Positions 1 to 6,264 of a stretch of 10,694 bases of DNA are shown piece by piece. The notes beneath the pieces are model-generated. The model saw nothing but the letters and a program-made list of their open reading frames with translations, did not search any database and was not told where the DNA came from. Every line of letters begins with the position of its first letter. The first letter of the stretch is position 1. Source of the stretch: Spirochaetaceae bacterium UBA6243 (GTDB lineage: Bacteria > Spirochaetota > Spirochaetia > Treponematales > Rectinemataceae); contig DJVZ01000013.1 in the NCBI GenBank assembly GCA_002441395.1, positions 1 to 10,694 of the forward strand, given 5' to 3'. The translations under genes and the position numbers were made by a program.

Positions 1-552
1 GTGCTCGACACCGAAGTCTACTCGAATACCGGCGGCCAGGCCTCCAAGGCGACGCCGATCGGAGCCATCGCCCGATTTGCCACTTCCGGAAAGGATATCT
101 TCAAGAAAGACCTCGGCATGATCGCGATGAGCTACGGCTACGTCTATGTCGCCCAGATTGCGCTCGGCGCCAACATGAGCCAGGCAATCAAGGCCATCCG
201 CGAGGCTGAAAGCTATGACGGCCCATCCATCATCATCGCCTACTCTCACTGTATCAACCACGGCATCGACATGATGAAGGGCATGGACCAGCAGAAAATC
301 GCGGTCCAGAGCGGTGTATGGCCGCTGTACCGCTATGATCCGCGCCTCAAAGCGCAGGGCAAGAATCCCTTCCAGCTCGATTCGAAAGAACCCGATTATT
401 CGAAACTCGAGCAGTACATGTACGCGGAAGTGCGCTTCAAGAGCCTTGTGCAGGCCAACGCCGAGCGCGCCAAAATGCTTCTCGAAAAACAGCGCGGTCT
501 GCTTGAGCGCCGCTACAAAGAGTACCGCTACATCGCGGACAGACCTTTCTAA
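1..552 (+). CDS. nifJ: Pyruvate:ferredoxin (flavodoxin) oxidoreductase, C-terminal fragment
   Basis: This is the last 183 codons of a NifJ/PFOR enzyme, which oxidatively decarboxylates pyruvate to acetyl-CoA and CO2 and passes electrons to ferredoxin or flavodoxin in the cytoplasm. The visible part belongs to the thiamine-diphosphate domain: the fragment opens with LDTEVYSNTGGQASKATP, the conserved cofactor/Mg-binding stretch (NTGGQ at about residues 9-13), followed by the usual SYGYVYVAQIALGA and SHCINHGIDM segments and a basic, helical C-terminus. PFORs are around 1,170-1,200 residues, so roughly 85% lies left of the window. The GTG at base 1 is an internal valine codon, not the start. The gene ends with TAA and is followed 22 bases later by a strong intrinsic terminator, so it is the end of its transcript. 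Identification is firm; physiological direction (pyruvate oxidation or synthesis) cannot be told. Confidence 0.95.
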   Translation: MLDTEVYSNTGGQASKATPIGAIARFATSGKDIFKKDLGMIAMSYGYVYVAQIALGANMSQAIKAIREAESYDGPSIIIAYSHCINHGIDMMKGMDQQKIAVQSGVWPLYRYDPRLKAQGKNPFQLDSKEPDYSKLEQYMYAEVRFKSLVQANAERAKMLLEKQRGLLERRYKEYRYIADRPF

Positions 553-574
553 GCAAAAACAGAGCTCAGATACG

Positions 575-603
575 AAGGGCCGCCCTCTCCAGGCGGCCCT
601 TTT
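575..603 (+). terminator. Intrinsic terminator of nifJ
   Basis: A 10-bp perfect G+C-rich stem (AAGGGCCGCC at 575-584 pairing with GGCGGCCCTT at 592-601) encloses a 7-base loop and runs into TTTT at 600-603. It lies 22 bases after the nifJ stop codon and separates it from the next gene. Confidence 0.85.
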
Positions 604-631
604 CTGTGCTGAAGGATGGAAGGGCACAATA

Positions 632-659
632 TTGACCTTTGTCGCGCTTTTCTTCTAAA
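632..659 (+). promoter_or_regulatory. Putative promoter of the VanZ-like gene
   Basis: TTGACC (632-637) is followed after 16 bases by TCTAAA (654-659), a sigma70-like pair with 5/6 and 4/6 matches. The predicted transcript would start only a few bases before the ATG at 673. An imperfect operator-like dyad AAGTG-ATGC-CACTT (658-671) lies between the -10 and the start codon. No strong ribosome binding site is visible. Consensus match only; moderate to low certainty. Confidence 0.35.
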
Positions 660-672
660 GTGATGCCACTTC

Positions 673-1062
673 ATGAACGTAGTGAAATCATATAAATGGA
701 CTATTGCGAGCGCAGTTTCGGTGCTCGTACTGCTGCTTCTGCCATCTCAGCTTTTTCCAAAGACGCCGCGCGGCACAATCGAGATCGACAAAATAGTGCA
801 TGCTTTTCTTTTTGGAGCCGTAACCGCTATCTTCTGTGCCGAACACCGGCAGTGGAAAAAAATGAACCCGCCGTTTTTCTTCAGTTTCATCGTGATCGGG
901 GCATTTGCTTTTCTCACGGAGACGAGCCAGCTTGCCACAAAAACGCGTCATTTCGATATGAAAGATTTCAGCGCGGACATCATCGGCATCGCCGCGGCAT
1001 TGCTGATCATGAGGCTTGTGGCAACCATGGGGGCTTCCTTGCATAAAGGCAAAGATAAATAA
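673..1062 (+). CDS. VanZ-like family membrane protein
   Basis: A 129-residue integral membrane protein. Four hydrophobic segments can be seen: about residues 9-27, 41-56, 67-83 and 101-117. The family signature is present: DKIVHAFLFG (39-48) and ETSQ (83-86) followed by TRHFDMKDFSADIIG (91-105), with conserved Asp, Glu, Gln, Arg and Asp residues that mark VanZ-like proteins. VanZ itself gives low-level teicoplanin resistance in enterococci, but most small chromosomal homologues have no known role and this one should not be read as a resistance gene. It stands alone between two intrinsic terminators and so is probably a single-gene transcript. The ATG at 673 is the only good start; upstream sequence lacks a clear Shine-Dalgarno. 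Family assignment is good, function unknown. Confidence 0.8.
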   Translation: MNVVKSYKWTIASAVSVLVLLLLPSQLFPKTPRGTIEIDKIVHAFLFGAVTAIFCAEHRQWKKMNPPFFFSFIVIGAFAFLTETSQLATKTRHFDMKDFSADIIGIAAALLIMRLVATMGASLHKGKDK

Positions 1063-1092
1063 GCCCCGGCGGACCGGGGCTCAAACATTTTT
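1062..1092 (+). terminator. Intrinsic terminator of the VanZ-like gene
   Basis: AGCCCCGG (1062-1069) pairs perfectly with CCGGGGCT (1074-1081) around a 4-base CGGA loop. A T5 run follows at 1088-1092, six bases after the stem, so the U-tract is slightly displaced. The left arm shares its first base with the TAA stop codon. Confidence 0.7.
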
Positions 1093-1158
1093 GTAACTGT
1101 TTTTTATTGCGACGACATACAGGCAACCTGAAAAAACGCTCCTTTTGTTTCCCGATTT

Positions 1159-1189
1159 TTGAAAATCTGATTTATAATATCACTATACT
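1159..1189 (+). promoter_or_regulatory. Putative promoter of the LuxR-type regulator
   Basis: An A+T-rich stretch holds TTGAAA (1159-1164) and two -10 candidates: a perfect TATAAT (1173-1178), which lacks a -35 at normal spacing, and TATACT (1184-1189), 19 bases after TTGAAA. Either would give a leader of roughly 45-65 bases ahead of the ATG at 1244. The region is the only A+T-rich island before this gene, but which hexamers are used is uncertain. Confidence 0.45.
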
Positions 1190-1190
1190 C

Positions 1191-1210
1191 GTGTCGACGG
1201 TCATAGACAC
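1191..1210. promoter_or_regulatory. GTGTC-N10-GACAC inverted repeat near the transcription start
   Basis: Five-base perfect arms GTGTC (1191-1195) and GACAC (1206-1210) are separated by 10 bases, directly downstream of the TATACT hexamer and thus around the expected transcription start of the LuxR-type gene. LuxR-family dimers often bind short inverted repeats, so this is a candidate operator. The arms are short and chance is a real alternative. Confidence 0.25.
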
Positions 1211-1243
1211 TTGTCTAAAAACCGATTTTTGCGCAGAGTAATT

Positions 1244-2047
1244 ATGAAAGATTTTGAAAATCAGATCTCCAGCTCCACAAAAAAAGAAACCACGTCTTCC
1301 ACCCCTGCGCCGGACATTGATCCATCCGCGCTGCCTCTTCTGCAAAAATCCAGTTTTTTCTTCTTCTTAATAGTGAGTTTTTTCATTGTCTTGAATATCG
1401 TTCTGGTTACACTCAAGCCAGACCGGCCTCCACTGCGTCACTATTCTCCTGAATTTCTGATAATTGAAGGGCTCTTTTCCTTGGGATTCCTCATCGCCTC
1501 CATATCTCGAAGCCTTTCCTGGCTTGGACCCATTATGCTCCTGGCCTTTCTGCCTTTTCATCTCTCGAGCCATATTGCATCAATGTACAGCCTGGGTGCT
1601 TTCCTCATCGCGATCATAGAACTCTACCGCATAGGATTTTTCAAGCGGGCCGGCCTATTTAAAATCACGACACTGTTTATATATTATGCGTTGACTGTCC
1701 TGCTCGTAGGCATAGCGCGTTCTGTGTTTGTCGTGGAAATCATCATGCCGATCATCTTCCTTTTCCTGTTTTTCTTATATTTATTGCCCCTTTTTCAAGG
1801 CAAATGGCAAATAAACATCCTTCGTCCGCGCCAGAAAATCAGATACAAAGACTTGAACCTTTCGGAGAGGGAGACCGATTTTCTCAAACAATGCCTGGAT
1901 GGTGCTACTTTCAAGGAAATTGCATCGCGCAACCATGTGAGTGAATCTACCGTTCGCAATACTTTTGCACACATTTATCACAAATTCGAGGTTAGCGGCA
2001 GGAGAGGCCTTTTGTCAAAGTTTGCAGATTTTGATATTATTGACTGA
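1244..2047 (+). CDS. Membrane-anchored LuxR-type (GerE) helix-turn-helix regulator
   Basis: A 267-residue protein with a polar, Ser/Thr-rich N-terminus (1-35), five or six hydrophobic segments (about 37-57, 70-88, 92-106, 113-130, 139-158 and 162-183), a short basic linker (186-204) and a C-terminal LuxR/GerE DNA-binding domain (206-260). The domain begins LSERETDFLKQCLDG, continues with FKEIASRNHVSESTVRNTF containing the recognition helix, and ends with a KFEV segment typical of the family. The membrane part has no recognisable sensor domain, so the signal is unknown; the likely mode is one-component sensing at or in the membrane with the DNA-binding domain in the cytoplasm. I chose ATG 1244, with a CAGAG ribosome-binding-like stretch five bases upstream, over an in-frame TTG at 1211. 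mazG follows after 34 bases on the same strand. Family call is firm; targets are unknown. Confidence 0.8.
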   Translation: MKDFENQISSSTKKETTSSTPAPDIDPSALPLLQKSSFFFFLIVSFFIVLNIVLVTLKPDRPPLRHYSPEFLIIEGLFSLGFLIASISRSLSWLGPIMLLAFLPFHLSSHIASMYSLGAFLIAIIELYRIGFFKRAGLFKITTLFIYYALTVLLVGIARSVFVVEIIMPIIFLFLFFLYLLPLFQGKWQINILRPRQKIRYKDLNLSERETDFLKQCLDGATFKEIASRNHVSESTVRNTFAHIYHKFEVSGRRGLLSKFADFDIID

Positions 2048-2072
2048 ATCATACTCTTGCATTGCAAACTTT

Positions 2073-2079
2073 GAGGAAG
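2073..2079 (+). promoter_or_regulatory. Ribosome binding site that fixes the mazG start
   Basis: GAGGAAG (2073-2079) ends two bases before ATG 2082, with its AGGA core about six bases from the start. This supports ATG 2082 over the in-frame upstream ATG at 1941, which would lie inside the preceding gene. Confidence 0.6.
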
Positions 2080-2081
2080 CC

Positions 2082-2993
2082 ATGGACCTTGATTCAAATT
2101 CACTGCAGGCGATTGCAGGACAAACGTTCGAACAAATCCTGCCCGATGCAGAAAAAACCGCTGAAGCATTTAAATTGTTCTATACTGTGGTCGCGCGTCT
2201 TCGCGCACCCGATGGCTGTCCCTGGGATCTCGAGCAAACGCCTTCGAGCATCCGCGGGAATATCATCGAAGAGGCATACGAGCTCGCGGAGGCCATTACC
2301 GAAAACGACAATCCTCATATCGAGGAAGAAACAGGCGATCTTTATCTTCTCGCGACGATGGTCGCGTACATGGGCCAGCAGGAGGGCCGCTACACTGTGG
2401 CCGACTCTCTCTGTGAGGGGGCTCGCAAACTGATCCGCCGCCATCCGCACGTCTTTGGCGAGTCGGATGTACACAGCCCCGACCAGGTCGTGCGGCAGTG
2501 GAACGAGATAAAAGAGCGCGTCGAAGGCCGTCGCAAAAAAGATTCACTCCTCGACGAAGTGCATCGCCATCTGCCGCCGCTCGAAAAAGCATACAAACTC
2601 CAGAAAAAAGCGGCAAAGGCCGGCTTTGACTGGCAAAATAGCCATGATATCTGGAATAAGCTCGAAGAGGAATTGGCGGAGCTAAAACAGGCGCGCGCGG
2701 CCTCAGAAGAGAACGCGCCCGACAGTGGCGATGCGCTCGAGGAAGAATTCGGCGATCTTCTCTTTACCGTGATCAATGCCGCCCGTCTCTATGGCATCGA
2801 CCCATCGATTGCGCTCCACCGCGCCAACGAAAAATTCTCCCGCCGCTTCCGCCATGTCGAAACGCGCATGAAACAGAATCACCTCGCGATGTCTCCCGAG
2901 TATTTTGAACAGATGGACGCATTCTGGAATGAAGCAAAGCGAGAGGAAGATGCGGGAGAGACATCATCCAAGGTGACGAAGCGACAACCTTGA
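2082..2993 (+). CDS. mazG: MazG nucleoside triphosphate pyrophosphohydrolase
   Basis: A 303-residue cytoplasmic MazG protein; the family hydrolyses (d)NTPs to NMP and pyrophosphate, cleans up aberrant nucleotides and in E. coli also lowers (p)ppGpp signalling. Two MazG domains are visible. The first has LRAPDGCPWDLEQTPSS (40-56), EEAYELAEAI (63-72) and EEETGDLYLL (81-90); the usual EELGDLLL is altered here to ETGDLYL, though the Glu and Asp positions expected to bind Mg are kept. The second has GFDW (181-184), LEEELAELKQA (194-204), EEEFGDLLF (220-228) and the closing ANEKFSRRFRHVE (248-260). E. coli MazG is 263 residues; the excess is mainly an N-terminal extension of about 30 residues and a longer inter-domain/acidic segment (205-219). 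It follows the LuxR-type gene closely and may be co-transcribed with it. No terminator is seen after it. Confidence 0.93.
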   Translation: MDLDSNSLQAIAGQTFEQILPDAEKTAEAFKLFYTVVARLRAPDGCPWDLEQTPSSIRGNIIEEAYELAEAITENDNPHIEEETGDLYLLATMVAYMGQQEGRYTVADSLCEGARKLIRRHPHVFGESDVHSPDQVVRQWNEIKERVEGRRKKDSLLDEVHRHLPPLEKAYKLQKKAAKAGFDWQNSHDIWNKLEEELAELKQARAASEENAPDSGDALEEEFGDLLFTVINAARLYGIDPSIALHRANEKFSRRFRHVETRMKQNHLAMSPEYFEQMDAFWNEAKREEDAGETSSKVTKRQP

Positions 2994-3048
2994 TTACCTT
3001 TGCGGTCCCCGATTGTCGGAGAAGTCGAGTAGCGCAGCGTTTCCCAAT

Positions 3049-3065
3049 AGGATATATTCTATAAT
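3049..3065 (+). promoter_or_regulatory. -10-like hexamers directly before the MFS-HEAT start codon
   Basis: TATATT (3053-3058) ends seven bases before ATG 3066, and TATAAT (3060-3065) abuts it. There is no good -35 at 17 bases. The nearest Shine-Dalgarno-like AGGA (3049-3052) is 13 bases from the ATG, further than usual. Upstream in frame a TAG at 3048-3050 blocks any earlier start, so ATG 3066 stands. The layout fits a leaderless or nearly leaderless transcript starting at TATATT, or translation from an upstream read-through mRNA. Confidence 0.35.
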
Positions 3066-5294
3066 ATGGCTGTTCCTCTCTCAGCGCAGAAGCTCGCAAG
3101 TTCACGCAAGACATTTAATATTTACAACCTTTTCAACTCTTTTTCCTTCGTTTTCGTATCGGGTTCCATCATCACCCTTTTCGCTCTCAGAATGGGCGCA
3201 CAGAATAGTATCATTGGATTGTTGAACGCCCTTGTATACATCACCTTCTTCATGCTGCCCTTAGGCAAGCGCATGGTGCGCCACACCTCAATTATAAAAG
3301 TATTCGGCTGGGGCTGGGTCATACGCTACATAGCACTCATACCTATCTTGTTTGTTCCCTTATTCGCATCAAAAGGCCAGATGGGGCTCGCGATTCTCGT
3401 CCTCATCCTGGGAACCGCAGGCTTTCATATCTCACGCGGCGTCGCGATGATCGGCAACAACCCCGTGCTCGGCCTGCTTTCCACCGGAGGAGGAGATAAG
3501 TCCCGCAGCGATCAAGGCCGATACCTCGTCAATGTTTCCGTGGTCAACTCGGTCGCCGCCATTCTGGCAAACATTGTGCTTGCCTTTCTGCTCGGCGAAC
3601 AAGCCTCGCTGTGGACATATGCCATCGCGATCGGAATAGGCATCATCACCGGGCTTATCGGCTGTATTTTCCTTTTTAAAATGCCCGAACCCGATGCATT
3701 CTCCAGCAAAGACGAACAATCGCTGTGGGATGTGACAAAAGAAGCCCTTCTCAAACCCGAATTCCGCGCATTTATTTTCACTTTCATGCTGTTGTCCTTT
3801 CTTTCAGGCATGGGACGGTCATTTCTCCCTGTCTATGCGAAACAGGTATTTGCCCAGGGCGATGATGCCATCATGGTGTACTCAATTGTCGCCGGCCTGG
3901 GTTCCATCGTGATGGGCCTCATAACCCGACTTGTCGTCGACCGACTGGGTTCCAAACCGCTCTTCATCATCTATAGCGCGATTGGCTTCATCTCTTTCCT
4001 GCCCATCGTCCTCATTCCGGGTTCGGGGGCCATGATGTCCGCGCCGGCAATGATAGGGCTCTTTCTTTCCGTCGTGCATTTCCTCTCCTCGTTTGGGTTC
4101 GCCGGTGAGGAGAATGCCGCACAGGTATACTATTTCGGCCTTGTGCCGAAAGAAAAAATGCTCGATCTGGCCGTGATTTACAATCTGGCATACGGCATTG
4201 GCGGATCGCTGGGGTCGTTCCTGGGCGGTGGCATGCTCGAGATATTTACGAACGTGGGACTTTCGACTGATGTCTCCTTCAGGGTGTATTACGCGGCAAT
4301 ATGTATCGTGCTGGCGGTGGTGATATACAGCATGCGCAATCTCCCGCATATGGGCGCGAAATCGGTCAGTCAGTCGCTTTCGATTTTGTTTTCTCCTCGT
4401 GAACTGCGGGCTTTTGATCTGTTGACAAGGCTTGACCAGAGCGCAAGCGCTCACGAAGAAGTGCATATTCTTCAGGAACTTGGCAAGTCCGAATCAAACC
4501 TCACACAAAAAGAGCTTGTGGAATATCTGCATTCTCCTCGTTTCGAAGTGCGTTCGGAAGCCTTGCTTGCACTTGAATCCATTCCGGAACTCGATACCGA
4601 GACCATTGGCGCTTTGATCCGGGAAGTGAAGACCAATGTTTATTCGACAGCCTACGTGGCGGCACGCATTCTCGGCAAGCAGCGTTCGGACACTGCAATT
4701 CCGGCACTTGTCGATTCGCTCGATGGACCTGATTACATGCTCCAAAGCACTTCCATGGTTGCCCTTGCGCGTCTTGGATACCGGCCGGCCATTGCAAAAA
4801 TCGAAGAGGTCATCCGTTCTATAGAGAACCCACGGGTGCGCATATCGGGCGCGTATGCACTCGAGCTCTTTGGGTCGATAGATTCGATTCCCACCCTTAT
4901 TTCATGCCTTAAAGCCGAGGACAGACCAGCCAATGTATCTGACGAGCTCGTGCTTACCATATCGGGCATTCTGAGTATCAATAAAGAGTTTTATCTCTTG
5001 TATTCAGAGTTTATCGAGGATAACCGATCGGGCGTCGCACAGCTGACCGCACATGCGCACGACCTTCCGCTTGGGAAAGAGCCTCTCCAGGCCTGGCTTT
5101 CGGCAGTAGAGGCGCTCTTTGCCCCCACTCCTGATACGGTGCCGCTTGCAAGGTTCCTGTTGAGCAGTTCGAAAATTACAAGTTCTATTCTCATTCTCAG
5201 CGACGCACTTCTGGATCCGAAACTCGATTATCCGGGCTTCAACTATCTCTGCGCGTATGTCGCGCTCCATATTGAAACTCTGAAAGATTATTGA
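3066..5294 (+). CDS. Major facilitator superfamily transporter with C-terminal HEAT-like repeat domain
   Basis: A 742-residue two-part protein. Residues 1 to about 425 form a polytopic MFS-like carrier with roughly 12 hydrophobic segments, starting with SFVFVSGSIITLFALRMGA and ending near YYAAICIVLAVVIYSM; a long hydrophilic loop near 214-232 (MPEPDAFSSKDEQS) matches the central cytoplasmic loop between the two six-helix halves. Residues about 430-742 are soluble and helical. From about 472 to 655 they show repeated helix pairs such as EYLHSPRFEVRSEALLAL, AYVAARILGKQRSDTAIPALVD, STSMVALARLG and RISGAYALELFGSIDSIPTL, the pattern of HEAT/PBS-lyase-like repeats. Single-domain MFS carriers are usually 400-450 residues, so the tail is a true extension without frameshift. 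Substrate is unknown. HEAT repeats usually bind proteins, so a regulatory or partner-docking role is inferred. The stop overlaps the end of the convergent yhbY gene by seven bases. Confidence 0.8.
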   Translation: MAVPLSAQKLASSRKTFNIYNLFNSFSFVFVSGSIITLFALRMGAQNSIIGLLNALVYITFFMLPLGKRMVRHTSIIKVFGWGWVIRYIALIPILFVPLFASKGQMGLAILVLILGTAGFHISRGVAMIGNNPVLGLLSTGGGDKSRSDQGRYLVNVSVVNSVAAILANIVLAFLLGEQASLWTYAIAIGIGIITGLIGCIFLFKMPEPDAFSSKDEQSLWDVTKEALLKPEFRAFIFTFMLLSFLSGMGRSFLPVYAKQVFAQGDDAIMVYSIVAGLGSIVMGLITRLVVDRLGSKPLFIIYSAIGFISFLPIVLIPGSGAMMSAPAMIGLFLSVVHFLSSFGFAGEENAAQVYYFGLVPKEKMLDLAVIYNLAYGIGGSLGSFLGGGMLEIFTNVGLSTDVSFRVYYAAICIVLAVVIYSMRNLPHMGAKSVSQSLSILFSPRELRAFDLLTRLDQSASAHEEVHILQELGKSESNLTQKELVEYLHSPRFEVRSEALLALESIPELDTETIGALIREVKTNVYSTAYVAARILGKQRSDTAIPALVDSLDGPDYMLQSTSMVALARLGYRPAIAKIEEVIRSIENPRVRISGAYALELFGSIDSIPTLISCLKAEDRPANVSDELVLTISGILSINKEFYLLYSEFIEDNRSGVAQLTAHAHDLPLGKEPLQAWLSAVEALFAPTPDTVPLARFLLSSSKITSSILILSDALLDPKLDYPGFNYLCAYVALHIETLKDY

Positions 5295-5581
5295 AGCACG
5301 ACGCGACGTTTTTCGGAATCGGGGTTTTGCTTATAGAGAATGGCATTATTGCCGATCACGCGGACAAGCTCTGCGTGTGTCCGGGCGGCGATCTCTTCTG
5401 AAATTCTGCGCTTTTCATCCTTGAAATCGAGGAATTTGATCTTTATGAGCTCATGACGCGCCAGAAGCACTTCAATTTGCGAGATAAACGCCTCGGTAAG
5501 CCCGTTTTTCCCCAGCGCCTGCACCACGCAATCCTGCGACGCAAGACCAGTCAATGTACTTCTCTGTTTCGAGGTGAGCAT
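5288..5581 (-). CDS. yhbY: YhbY/CRM-domain RNA-binding protein
   Basis: A 97-residue protein, the same length as E. coli YhbY, consisting of one CRM (CRS1-YhbY) domain. It starts with LTSKQRSTLTGLA, has the conserved GKNGLTEAFI loop (24-33; the GxxG RNA-binding motif is residues 24-27), LLARHELIKIKFL (38-50), and closes with ELVRVIGNNAILYKQNP, the typical IG...LY ending. YhbY in E. coli associates with pre-50S ribosomal particles, so a role in ribosome assembly is likely. It follows yggT with a 15-base gap; CTCCTC on the plus strand (5590-5595) is GAGGAG on the coding strand, eight bases before ATG, a good ribosome binding site. Its TAA stop lies inside the last codons of the convergent MFS gene. 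Identification is firm. Confidence 0.9.
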   Translation of the reverse strand: MLTSKQRSTLTGLASQDCVVQALGKNGLTEAFISQIEVLLARHELIKIKFLDFKDEKRRISEEIAARTHAELVRVIGNNAILYKQNPDSEKRRVVLQ

Positions 5582-5596
5582 AAGATATGCTCCTCA

Positions 5597-6190
5597 TCAG
5601 AACGGGAGGGACATCAAAAGCGAGGTAAGCATGCGAACGATCCAGCCGCCGAGGCTTCGTACCAGGAGCACTACGACAAAGCCCGTTATGAGCCCCTGAA
5701 GATAATCCACTGCGCGCCCGCGGTATATCACATTGTTCACTTTGAAAAGCAAGGGATTGATCATGCTGTCCAAAATCTGCCAGAGCGGATGGAGTGTCGC
5801 GATCCGCGCAATAAATCCAATAATCCGAATCAGCACAATAACAAGAAAAAACCCCAGCAAAAACGAAACCGCCGACCAGCCCGCATCCAGAAGCAGACTC
5901 AAAATGAAGCCAAACGTAATGCGCACCGCGTACGAAAGCGTCATGAAAAGATTATTGATCACTGACAGCACGGTAAGCGCGACAATTGGAGTGAAGTCGA
6001 CGGCACTCGTGCGAAACAGTGTAATCGTCCGAAACAAATCAAGGTAAGGGTCCGTAAGCCTGGCAATCAGCCTGCCCCATTTGGTATCGATAAGCGAAGG
6101 CATCCATGAAAAAAATATACGCACTATGCACAAAAGCATATAAATCGAAACCACCCCGCTCATAATTCGGGCAAGAGATGTAAGTATCAT
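5597..6190 (-). CDS. yggT: YggT family membrane protein
   Basis: A 197-residue integral membrane protein built from two YGGT repeats, each a pair of hydrophobic helices around a conserved loop. Repeat one: helix at about 10-28, RIFFSWMP (24-31), LTDPYLDLFR (45-54) and VDFTPIVALTVL (64-75). Repeat two: hydrophobic run 106-128 with RIIGFIARI, then HPLWQILDSMINPLLFKVN (134-152) and VDYLQGLITGFVVVLLV (161-177). YggT proteins are found near cell-division or proline-biosynthesis genes in many bacteria and have been linked to osmotic/ion stress tolerance in E. coli; the molecular activity is unknown. CCTCC on the plus strand (6198-6202) is a perfect GGAGG seven bases before the ATG. It is the first gene of a two-gene unit with yhbY and is transcribed divergently from the DUF72 gene. 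Confidence 0.88.
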   Translation of the reverse strand: MILTSLARIMSGVVSIYMLLCIVRIFFSWMPSLIDTKWGRLIARLTDPYLDLFRTITLFRTSAVDFTPIVALTVLSVINNLFMTLSYAVRITFGFILSLLLDAGWSAVSFLLGFFLVIVLIRIIGFIARIATLHPLWQILDSMINPLLFKVNNVIYRGRAVDYLQGLITGFVVVLLVRSLGGWIVRMLTSLLMSLPF

Positions 6191-6235
6191 GAATTATCCT
6201 CCGCACACCAGTTCTTTATTTTGCAACTGATATTT

Positions 6236-6264
6236 ACTATACTGAAATTGATGCACATAGGCAA
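6236..6264 (-). promoter_or_regulatory. Putative yggT-yhbY promoter
   Basis: Read on the minus strand, TTGCCT (6264-6259) is followed after exactly 17 bases by TATAGT (6241-6236), giving a leader of about 40 bases with a good ribosome binding site. The -35 lies inside the first codons of the divergent DUF72 gene, and the -10 overlaps the -10 candidate for that gene. Confidence 0.45.
6238..6243 (+). promoter_or_regulatory. -10-like hexamer just before the DUF72 start
   Basis: TATACT ends seven bases before ATG 6251, so transcription would begin at or next to the start codon. The -35 position 17 bases upstream (TTTATT, 6215-6220) is a weak match. No Shine-Dalgarno sequence is seen, consistent with a leaderless message. 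The hexamer shares four bases with the minus-strand TATAGT of yggT. Confidence 0.4.

Larger units (their letters stand above)
1154..1266 (+). repeat. Two near-identical GATTTT(T)GAAAATC dyads flanking the gene start
   Basis: GATTTTTGAAAATCTGA (1154-1170) and GATTTTGAAAATCAGA (1250-1265) are almost the same 16-17-base sequence, each an A+T-rich palindrome. The first overlaps the putative -35 of the LuxR-type gene; the second spans codons 3-8 of that gene. This arrangement would fit a pair of operators, for example for autoregulation, but it may be chance in A+T-rich DNA. The entry spans both copies and the sequence between them. Confidence 0.3.

Noticed and set aside
663..695. Eleven-codon leader peptide before the VanZ-like gene (ATG 663)
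   Set aside because: It starts before or at the expected transcription start, has no ribosome binding site and overlaps the real start in another frame.
673..1062. Glycopeptide resistance gene
   Set aside because: Only the VanZ-like family is supported; no other van genes are present and chromosomal homologues are common without such a role.
1941..2081. A longer mazG protein starting at ATG 1941
   Set aside because: The extra 47 residues lie inside the regulator gene in another frame, lack MazG homology, and a good ribosome binding site precedes ATG 2082.
3882..4466. Minus-strand open frame of 194 codons inside the MFS gene
   Set aside because: His/Arg/Asp-rich composition typical of the complement of hydrophobic codons; no start signal and the plus-strand gene is clear.
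5453..5965. Plus-strand open frame of 170 codons opposite yhbY and yggT
   Set aside because: It is very basic and polar, has no homology I recognise, and lies opposite two firmly identified genes.
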